NCBI GenBank assembly: GCA_003255065.1
Contig: QAOA01002596.1
Location: forward strand, 134,561-198,560
Source of the DNA: Cercis canadensis
Taxonomy: Eukaryota; Streptophyta; Magnoliopsida; Fabales; Fabaceae
DNA length: 64,000 bases
Direction of reading: 5' to 3'
Made by a program: the position numbers and the translations under genes. Below are positions 55,220-64,000 of the stretch, in pieces. Position 1 is the stretch's first letter. Each line of letters starts with the position of its first letter. Below the pieces are notes generated by a model, which saw nothing but the letters and a program-made list of their open reading frames with translations, did not search any database and was not told where the DNA came from.

Positions 55220-55294
55220 CCAGCAAGGTTTGGGTATATATATGGCTGTTCTCTTGNCCAGCAAGATTTGGGTATATATATGGCTGTTCTCTTG
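55220..55294. repeat. 37-bp direct repeat flanking a single N in the RLP-B core promoter
   Basis: 55220-55256 and 55258-55294 (CCAGCAAG through the TATA box to CTCTTG) differ by one base and are separated by N at 55257. Neither RLP-A nor RLP-C has this duplication. It is probably an unmerged contig overlap. Confidence 0.8.
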
Positions 55295-55351
55295 TGTGGC
55301 CAGAAAAGTCTCAAACCAAACCAGTCTTAGAAATCATCAAAATTCTCTCTC

Positions 55352-58300
55352 ATGGGGTGGCCTTGCTTCAAGTGGTTGTTGCCATTGTTTTGTGCAATAA
55401 TTGTGGTTCAGATCAATGACTGCAATGGTTGCTTCCAAGAAGAGAAGATAGCACTTCTGGATTACAAGGAATTTCTTAAGTTCCACAATTATTCTGCACA
55501 GTCTCTCCTGCCTTCCTGGGTGTCTGATCCAAACAGTGACTGCTGTACTTGGAAGAATGTCACATGTGATTCCTCAACAGGTCATGTCATCCATCTCTCC
55601 CTTGATGCTCATTATCAATGCACTTATTTCGTGAAGGAATATGCGCTCAAACCCTCAAAGGAGTTGGAAAGTCCTAACGTATTTAGCTTGAACTTATCTT
55701 TGTTCCAACCCTTAAAGGAGTTGAGAAGTCTTAACTTATCTTTCAATTGTTTTGATGGATTGATTCTGGCTAAAGGTACGAGACCCTCCAATCTAATATC
55801 CCCTTTTATCTATGTTTCTATTTCTTCTTCTTTTTTCCTCTCTAATATAGAGAATATAAATCCATTTATAAGAGCGATTTATAATAGATTATGAAACTAA
55901 TATTTTGAAATTTATCTTGAAGATTATAGAAGTATGTCAACATTAAAGATGTTGCAGACATTAGATCTCAGTTCCAATTATTTCTCTGATATGAGCATCA
56001 TAAGACAATTGAAAACTCTCACATCCCTCAAGAATCTGATCCTTAAGGAGAATATGTTAGAAGGAGAATTTCCTGCTCAAGGTATGCATTTGTATGAATT
56101 GTAACTCAAAATTAATAGACAGTTAGTCTGCAATCTGAGCTATATAAAAGGAAAAGTCTATATGTTCTTATTTGCATCATTTTGTTCAGACTTATCAGTT
56201 TTACAAAACTTGGAAATGTTGGATTTGAGTGACAATGGACTTAGGAGTCCCTCTACAACCAAAGGTACGCACGTGTGTGTGTGTGTTGGTACAATGCGTA
56301 ACAATAGTAATTTGTTTAGACTTTTAAAGGGTTTCGTGTATAGTTTCCAAGGTTTTTTATTTTTATTTTCCTTTTTTCCATTTGAAACTTTGAATAAAAT
56401 ATAATGACCATGCTTAGTAATTTATGTCAAATACTTACTTCGAAAATTGGCAAATAATTCAAACTGAGTAACTGACAACCTTTTCTTGACAACATAATCT
56501 TATGATGTTTTTCATAAAGTAAGGGCATTTGCATTTAATTGAATAACTATTTAGCAATTACTATTGTATTTAATTTTTAAATGAACCCTTCACTGATTGG
56601 TTATTTATTTACTTATTTAATGATTAATTTTGATTAGCAACTGAGTAGTTGTTTATATATATTATAGACCTTTGCGATATTAAAAAATTAATGATTATTC
56701 TTCAATTTTTTTAATTCAAAAAATAAAGGTTTTAATTTTTTAGTTTGGTTTGGGATGAGAAAATTGTAATTGTGACACTGAAACTTGTGACTTGAAATTT
56801 TCAGATCTCAGTGTTTTGTCTAGGCTAAGGAAGTTAAAAACCCTAGATTTGAGTGGGAATAACTTTGACGAAAAAGTAATGAACTATCTATTTGGGCTCC
56901 CAACTCTCACATCTTTGTTCCTAGAAAGAAATAACATTACAGGAACTCTAGATGGCCAAGGTATGTACTTACTCGTAAATTTCATAAAATCATACTATTA
57001 GTTGTCTTGTCCTTTTTGGGATTATCAGTACAAAGAGAAATACATTGTTAGTTTATTTCAGCAAATTAACTCATTTATGCCTACCTTTGCTCCCATTTTC
57101 TAGAAAGAAATAGATGTAGAATTTTCATTAATGCTAGTATAAAGTGGTTTGGTCCCTGTCAATCCAATATAATTCCTTATCCTTCATAATTAATTAAATG
57201 TAAATGTCAGCATGATTCAAATTAATTAAACATAGTTCCTTATCGATCCTTGATGATTAATTATATATAAATTTCAGCATAATTCAAATTAACTACCCCA
57301 AATATTTGTTTCTTTGCATTCTTCTTAAGTTTTATCTAAACTAAGCAACTTGGAAATCCTTATACTAAATACTTTTTCTTCATGACAAAATATTGTAGAC
57401 TTTAATATTACTAAAAAAAAAATCTCTTATATTATTCTTTTTCCTAGGCTTTTTATCAATATGCTATACTGGAAGGTAACATAATCTCAAAAGTATATTG
57501 TTATTTTGAGATGTCAATTTTTTTTTTATTTTGTACTCTAGGTTTGTGTAATATGAAGACTCTTCAAGAGTTGGACTTAAGTTTCAATAACTTCAATGGA
57601 ATACTGGGTACATGCCTTAACAATTTGACATCACTTCGAGCTCTGGATCTCTCATCTAACAATTTTGAAGGCGTGTTCTCATTAAGCTCAATGGCTAATC
57701 ATTCAAATCTTAAGGTTTTAGCACTTGGACAAAGGGAAAGCAATAAGCTTCAAGTGGAAACTGAAAATCCCCTTAACTGGATCCCTTCATTTCAATTGAA
57801 AGCTCTACACATGCCCAATTGTCTGGTGAACTTATCAACAAGAGCTATATCTTCCTTCCTATCACAGCAACATGAGTTGGAATTCATTGATCTCTCTAGA
57901 AACAACCTAGTTGGCATGTTTCCCACCTGGTTGCTAGTGAACAACCCAAAGCTGGAATATTTGTTCTTGAATGATAACTCTTTCATTGGATCATTTCAAC
58001 TACCCACTGGTCTAAATCAACACATGGATCAACTGCTCGAATTTGACATATCAGACAACAAGATCCAAGGTTTGATACCTGAAAACATAGGAATCTTCTT
58101 TCCAATTTTAGATACTCTAAATGTCTCGAGCAATAAATTTGATGGTGATATTCCTGCTTCAGTTGGAGAGATGTCAAGGTTGAGGGTTCTGGATTTGGCA
58201 CACAATAATTTGTCAGGTGAATTACCTAATCAGATTCTCCTGGGATGCATTTCATTAGTCTTATTGAGACTATCACATAATAGTTTGCAGGGACAAATAT

Positions 58301-59655
58301 TTGCTACACCTCCGAACTGGAAATATTTAGAAGTCTTGATGATGGATAACAATGAGTTCAATGGAACGCTTGAAAATGGAATATCGAGTATGATTGATGT
58401 ATGGGAATTGGATATTTCTAACAATAAGTTATCAGGTAGGCTTCCTGCAGGGTGGATTATTGAACATGGTTACTTTAGTGTGTCAAGGAACAAGTTTGAA
58501 GGTGAAATACCAAAAGAGTTGTGCACACTTGAGCTTGGAGTTATAAATCTTTCTCATAATAGATTCTCTGGTGCAATACCTTCTTGCTTCAACACGTCAT
58601 CATTACAGTTTATTCATTTACAGGGGAATAGTCTCACTGGTACCATACCTGGAGAACTATCAAGATGCTCTGAATTAGTAACTATTGATTTGAGAGACAA
58701 CGAACTTTTTGGAAGTATTCCAAAGGGCATATACGGGCTTCAAGGTTTGAAGTTCCTTTTGCTGGGAGGCAATGAATTGCAAGGTGAACTTCCTAGAGAG
58801 ATATGCAAATTAAAAGAATTCAATTTCTTAGATCTTTCACGTAATAATTTCATTGGCTCTATACCCTCATGTTTCAATAATATATCCTTTTCCAAGGACA
58901 TTGCTTATTTCATCTTTCAATCATTTGGCAGTATATCTGCATCACCATATTCTCCATATTCATATGGGTACCATTTTGACGTGCAACATGATGAAAGTTA
59001 CTCTTTTTCTTTCGAAGAAGAAGTGCAACTTACAACAAAAAGTTTAGCGCTCTCATATAAAGGTAATATCCTTAGTTATATGTCAGGATTAGATTTATCA
59101 TTCAATCAACTAACAGGAGAGATTCCAAGTCAATTAGGAGAATTATCAGCTCTTCATGTACTGAACTTATCTCACAACCATTTGAGTGGAACCATTCCTA
59201 AAAGCTTCCACAAGTTGAAATTGATAGAGAGTCTAGACCTTTCTAACAACAGCTTGAGTGGGAACATCCCTATCCAATTGCAAGATTTGAACTTCTTGGC
59301 CATTTTCAATGTATCCTACAACAATTTGTCAGGTGTAGCACCTGATCAAGGACAATTTGGAAGCTTTGATGAAAGCAGCTATAAAGGAAATCCACATCTT
59401 CATTTGAAGAACAGTAACAGAGGCATTGCAACATTGCCAACTCCACCAACTCACTCCAATGGCATAGAGAAAAACGAATCTGCAATTGATTTCACTGCCT
59501 TTAGTTGGACTTTTGCTGCATCCTTTGTTATGGTGCAATTGATATTGGTGGCCGTCCTTTGGATCAACCCTCACTGGAGAAGAGCATGGTTTTATTTTAT
59601 TGAGACATGCCTCTATAAATGTTGTGGTCAATTTCTTCCACATGCATTTTACTAG
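55352..59655 (+). CDS. LRR receptor-like protein B (RLP, CuRe1/AtRLP15-like)
   Basis: Five exons: 55352-55775, 55923-56081, 56190-56264, 56805-56960 and 57542-59655. The phases are the same as in RLP-A and the protein is 975 aa. Signal peptide, LRRNT cap, LRR architecture, transmembrane segment and cytoplasmic tail match RLP-A almost residue for residue at both ends. Differences concentrate in the central LRRs and in the island region. Exactly 25 residues, one LRR, are missing relative to RLP-A after LRALDLS. Exon 1 carries a small insertion (EYALKPSKELESPN region). It has no kinase domain. Like A, it would act at the cell surface with a co-receptor kinase. The ligand is unknown. No stop or frameshift was seen, so both copies look functional. 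Confidence 0.9.
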
Positions 59656-60268
59656 AAATCTAGCAGACCGAGAATAAATTGCTCATGAATGTTAGACATA
59701 TTTTAATTGTTTTGATCAATCATAGTTTGATGTATACTATTGGGGGTTGCTCATAGTTCACACGTCCCAGAAATAAACATACTCTTCTTATTTTCAAGTT
59801 ATGATAATACTATGATGCAAATTTGATGTTCATAGTTCCTGAAAACTAATGGTATTATATGTTACAGGTTTAAAACAATAAATTATTACGATTTGATCAC
59901 TTTAATCTGTCAAACTACAAATTTATCTGCTGGACCTGTGGTGGACCAATCACTATATTATTTCTGTTTTATTTTCCCCTTTATGTTTGGGAATTGTTCC
60001 AATATGTTCTTAATAAAAGTAGATGTAACTTATTTTAAGGAATGAAAAGTGGATTTCTTCATTAGAAATTCTGTTAATACGTTACTTAATTTGGGTCCTA
60101 TTTATTGTTGTATCATCAATTTCTTCTTTTGTAACTAATTTTTTTGCTTTAACTTGACTGGCTAATATCTAATTTCCAAGAAGCTTTTGGAATATAGCTC
60201 GTCTTGTGTGAGAAAAAAAATGCTCAACTAAAACAGTCTTATCATGCAATGTTGTCATTGGAACACAC
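59656..60268. other. RLP-B 3' flank
   Basis: A duplicate of 51681-52262 with small differences. No gene was recognised. Confidence 0.6.
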
Positions 60269-60450
60269 AGAGAGGTGGAGATCTCATTGAACTTGAAGGA
60301 ACAGAGTACTCTGTTTCACATTTTGCTCTAATGAGGTTCAAGTTAATGAGAGTCTTAGTCTTTCGCCAAAGTTTAATCACGGTTTATATGTTCCTTCCCC
60401 TGTATTCATATTTGGCTAGGATCACCTACCAATTATGATTATCCCATGTG
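60269..60450 (+). pseudogene. Decayed ATL RING-H2 fragment, copy 2
   Basis: Near-identical to the relic at 52263-52446, with the same lost RING cysteines and the same insertions. The decay therefore came before the duplication that made units A and B. Confidence 0.72.
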
Positions 60451-61080
60451 AACTGTCTCTTAAGTTCATACAACTTATCAATGTTCCCCTTCATATTATA
60501 CAAACAGTTCAAGGTTTAAACTTTATAATATTCCTGTGACATCTTTAGCTTTCCATATATGCTGATGGAAAAAATTCACATCCCAACAATCAACATAAAA
60601 ATTTGAATTTCTGGTAGAAGGTTTATAATTTTGATACGATTGACATCATCTACGTTGATTAATAAATAAAAGTAATTCAATAGGGCAATAAACAATTGAA
60701 TCTGCTGAATAATGATAGGTGCTGTCTGTATTAGTTGGTAGATGTGAGAATGTAGTTTGTAGAACACCTTCAATCGCATTGTTCCATTAAAAAAAGCCAT
60801 ATAGTTTGGTTCACAATTGTGTTAGAGGGTTGAGGGATTCCAACATTTGCTAGTCAATAGGGTGAGGGATGTTGTGGTCAAGTCTGGTGGCTTAGGAATC
60901 ATTAACGTTTGCCTCAGTTTCTTTTGGTCAAGTCTGGTGGCTTAGGAACCACAAGAGTCATAACAATGATGTTTCTTTTCTTTCTGATCAAGTGGAGTAA
61001 TTTATTTATTGATCAAGAGAATTGTGGGTGCTAAAGATAGTGGATAGTTGGGAGGTGCTCAAGAAGGGTGGTGGCTTGTA
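60451..61080. other. Array spacer, unassigned part (second unit)
   Basis: A duplicate of 52447-53075 with point differences. No coding sequence was recognised. Confidence 0.55.
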
Positions 61081-61290
61081 AGTAAATGTAAATGTAGATG
61101 CAACCATTCACATAATGGTGCCTAGGTTGCTGCATTATGTGTGGACCATGAACATAGGGTTGTTTTTGCAGTTACAGAGAAGCTTCTTACAGCTCTTGTC
61201 TTTTTTTGACTCATGGATTAGCTAGGAAAGCATCTTGGACTGAAACTACTGTTGCCCATGATCTTGTTAGCTGGACTGCATATAATGCAT
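61081..61290 (+). pseudogene. Possible RNase H-like retroelement scrap, copy 2
   Basis: The counterpart of 53076-53280, with the same frame breaks and a few substitutions. Tentative. Confidence 0.33.
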
Positions 61291-61299
61291 AAAAAAAAT

Positions 61300-61862
61300 A
61301 CTAATTTGTTTAGACTTTTAAAGGGCTTCGTGTATAGTTTGTAAGGTTTTTTATTTTTATTTTTATTTTCCTTTTTACCATTTGAAACTTTGAATAAAAT
61401 ATAATGGGCATGCTTAGTACTTTGTGTCAAATACTTACTTCAAATTGGCAAATAATTCAAACTAAGTAACTAAGAACCTTTTATTGACAACATAATCTTA
61501 TGATGTTTTTCAAATAGTAAGGGCATTTGCATTTAATTGAATAACTATTTAGCAATTATTATTGTATTTAATTTTCAAATGAACCTCCATTGACTGGTTG
61601 TTTATTTACTTATTTAATTATTTAATTTTGATTAGCAACTGAGTGGTTGTTTATATATATTATAGAACCCTCCAAATGCTTTGCGATATTAAAAATTTAA
61701 TGATTATTCTCCACTTTTTTAATTCAAAAAATAAAGGTTTTAATTTTTTTTTTGATAAGAAATAAAAGTTTTAATTTTATAGTTTGGTTTGTGACGAGAA
61801 AATTGTAATTGTGACCTTGAAATTTGTGATTTGAAATTTTTAGACCCCAACGCTTTGTCTAA
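61300..61862 (+). pseudogene. Detached copy of RLP intron 3 plus start of exon 4, copy 2
   Basis: The counterpart of 53294-53857, with the same junction from the exon 4 fragment (ACGCTTTGTCTA) into TGTTTGGAGCAAATG. Confidence 0.8.
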
Positions 61863-63052
61863 ACATGTTTGGAGCAAATGCACTTTAAACACGTAAAGGG
61901 TACAACAATGCAATTTCTTCTGTCAATTACCCAATGTGTTATAAGATACTCCTCAGTTGTTAATTTCAATAAGATTTGAACACACCCATAATTCTATTTC
62001 AACTAGTCTCAATGAGATTTAAACACGAAATTCCTAAAATAGAAACATGAAATCCCTAAGATAGAATACTCAATGCTCAATTATTAAGGTGTTCTCAAGA
62101 ACTAAAAAATGTTTAGATTTGCAAATGTGAAGCTGAAACTCAAAGTTAAACATCATTTGTAAAGATTTATTGCTTTCATTGAATCAACTAACCAATAAAC
62201 TTTTTGTGGTTAACACATAAATGTGATTTGCCTATGGATAAATTTATGAATTTGAACTTCAAAGTTTGATCGTTCTGTGAATATGATCATTAAATTTTAT
62301 ATTGGATAACTTTAAATCCCTAAGTCACGAATTTTGTTCATATATCCAAGACTCAGTTACAAATAGGAATCTAATTACATAGTGCAATGCTATATGAAGT
62401 AAAAAAGTTCCATTCCACCGTACGAATGAATTCCAGCCACTGCATTCCGGTAAAATGGGGCAAGAACTTGAAGAATTTCTACCATTCGAGATTCAGAAAA
62501 ACCCAGGTGTATGTATCATTACGAACCTTTTAGTTTCTTGTCTTCACTTTTCACTTTCAGGTATTGTTGCTGAAACTACATGCGGAACAACTCTGTTTTG
62601 GTCCTTACTAGTACTTACTGTATTATTTAGTTTACCTATAATATGATCTACGGAAAATGTAAAAATTGTTAACTTAGGAAAAACATTATAAAAAAAAAAA
62701 AAAAAACTGCAAACTTGTCCCAAGTTGCTATATGCTGGAACAGAGTAAAAACAATAGCAGGCAGACAAAAAGATATCACCAAAATGCGTTCTAAGTTATT
62801 CAGACAGTAGAAACAATATAGATGGTTTTTGAGGAAACTTCCATGGAATTATCCAGACAGAAAGAGCCATCGAGTTACATACCGTGTAGTATTGTGCAAC
62901 TTTAGACAGCAATAACTTGGTGAAGAGTACCAAGTTTCAACCATTTTTGTTCCTTAATTTCCCCTGGAGGTAAAATGATTGGAGCAAATGCACTTTGAAT
63001 GCGTAGAGGGTACAACAATGCAATTTCTTCTGTCAATTACCCACTGTTCTAT
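61863..63052. other. Spacer before RLP-C, with about 0.9 kb absent from unit B
   Basis: After the flank block (61865-62024), about 0.9 kb (62025-62909) has no counterpart before RLP-B. From about 62910 (ATAACTTGGTGAAGAG) the sequence rejoins the type seen after the intact ATL gene (45869). A 63-codon ORF at 62455-62646 has no recognisable features. Confidence 0.55.
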
Positions 63053-63642
63053 AAGATGCTCCTTATTTGTTCCTTTGAATGAAATTTCATTTCAGTAGAA
63101 AATAAAAAATAAATAGATAATTTTTCATTGCTAACTTTACCTAATATAAAAGAATATCAAGTAAAACATAAATACCGGTGGTAAAATTTTCACAATCCAA
63201 CGCAAAAGATAACGTTTGTTCATCATATCCTCAAAAATTGAGGAAGTGAGGATGCACTTGGAGATAGAGGATTCAAGGCAACTTTGGTTGAAACATTGAA
63301 TTGAGATTAATTACCTTTTTTTTTTTTTTTGAGGGGGCAATGATATTAATTAATTACTTATAGCAGCCAGTCAAGTGAATTGAACTTTTTATTTGAAAAT
63401 TTCCTTTCTGATTGAAATAAAGATAGCAAAAATTGTGAGAAAATATTGGCATGAAATTTGATTCGGTGAAAAATCAAAGTAACACAAATTATGCCAGATT
63501 ATACTTGCTTCTCCATTTTTTTAAATCTTATCATTTTGACGTGGAATTAGAGTATTATGTGAGAGTGTGTGGTGTTTGTTGGTTGTAGAAAATGTAAGCT
63601 TGTCAGTATGTTGGATTGACTTGACTCATTAATGTGTCACTA
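63053..63642. repeat. Single-copy promoter segment, RLP-C
   Basis: Homologous to the units duplicated before RLP-A and RLP-B, but only one copy is present here. It ends in GATTGACTTGACTC. Confidence 0.75.
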
Positions 63643-63740
63643 ATTTCCAGCAAGGTTTGGGTATATATATGGATGTTCTCTTGTGTGGCCAGAAAAGTCT
63701 CAAACCAAACCAGTCTTAGAAATCATCAAAATTCTCTCAC

Positions 63741-64000
63741 ATGGGGTGGCCTTGCTTCAAGTGGTTGTTGCCATTGTTTTGTGCAATAATTGTGGTTCAG
63801 ATCAATGACTGCAATGGTTGCTTCCAAGAAGAGAAGATAGCACTTCTGGATTACAAGGAATTTCTTAAGTTCCACAATTATTCTGCACAGTCTCTCCTGC
63901 CTTCCTGGGTGTCTGACCCAAACAGTGACTGCTGTACTTGGAAGAATGTCACATGTGATTCCTCAACAGGTCATGTCATCCATCTCTCCCTTGATGCTCA
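63741..64000 (+). CDS. LRR receptor-like protein C, 5' end only (cut by the window end)
   Basis: Start of exon 1 of a third array member. It has the same ATG context, signal peptide and LRRNT cap (through GHVIHLSLDA) as RLP-B, with no stop in 86 codons. Near its end it agrees with B (GATGCTCA) rather than A (GATGCTGT). The remainder lies outside the window. Confidence 0.85.
   Translation, partial: MGWPCFKWLLPLFCAIIVVQINDCNGCFQEEKIALLDYKEFLKFHNYSAQSLLPSWVSDPNSDCCTWKNVTCDSSTGHVIHLSLDA

Noticed and set aside
62455..62646. 63-codon ORF before RLP-C
   Set aside because: There is no counterpart in other array units and no recognisable protein. It is kept only as part of the unit-C spacer note.

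Overview
The window is nuclear DNA from a higher plant, most likely a woody eudicot; I cannot name the species. The evidence is AT-rich sequence, GT-AG introns with T-rich 3' ends, plant-only families (NAC, ATL RING-H2, LRR receptor-like proteins, arabinogalactan proteins, a chloroplast dicarboxylate translocator, bifunctional RIBA), TATA boxes and MITE-like repeats. Exon boundaries were placed by hand from reading frame, splice phase and conserved protein motifs. No transcript data were available.

Left part (1-17.7 kb), housekeeping genes. It holds the 3' portion of an LMBR1/LMBD2-like membrane protein gene (+, 461-2794), a 20-exon MCM9-type helicase gene (+, 3648-11734), a single-exon prolamin-like secreted protein gene (-, 12913-13362), and a complete four-exon chloroplast 2-oxoglutarate/malate translocator DiT1 gene (-, 14392-17642).

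Middle part (17.7-45.4 kb). It holds a NAC transcription factor gene with an unusual repetitive C-terminus (-, 19414-21506), the riboflavin gene RIBA for DHBP synthase/GTP cyclohydrolase II (+, 25185-29842), a tandem pair of classical GPI-anchored arabinogalactan protein genes (+, 32021-32434 and 35617-36018), a five-exon small, probably plastid, membrane protein gene (-, 38456-40185), and an intronless ATL RING-H2 ubiquitin-ligase gene (+, 44274-45401). The long AT-rich spacers carry MITE-like elements, a fold-back element and microsatellites.

Right part (45.4-64 kb), a tandem array. It contains two complete five-exon LRR receptor-like protein genes (A 47258-51680, B 55352-59655) and the start of a third (C from 63741). 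Start codons are spaced 8.1 and 8.4 kb apart. Each complete copy is followed by the same spacer. That spacer holds a decayed fragment of the neighbouring ATL gene, a possible RNase H-like retroelement scrap, and a detached copy of RLP intron 3 plus the first bases of exon 4, then the promoter of the next copy. This suggests that the ancestral unit was an ATL-RLP gene pair, of which only one ATL stayed intact. RLP promoters carry TTGACT (W-box) pairs, and A and B differ mainly in the LRRs, in the island domain, and by the loss of exactly one LRR in B.

Several single-N positions (19234, 20827, 33909, 55257) sit between near-identical direct repeats. They look like unmerged contig overlaps, not biology, and they affect the NAC gene and the RLP-B promoter.
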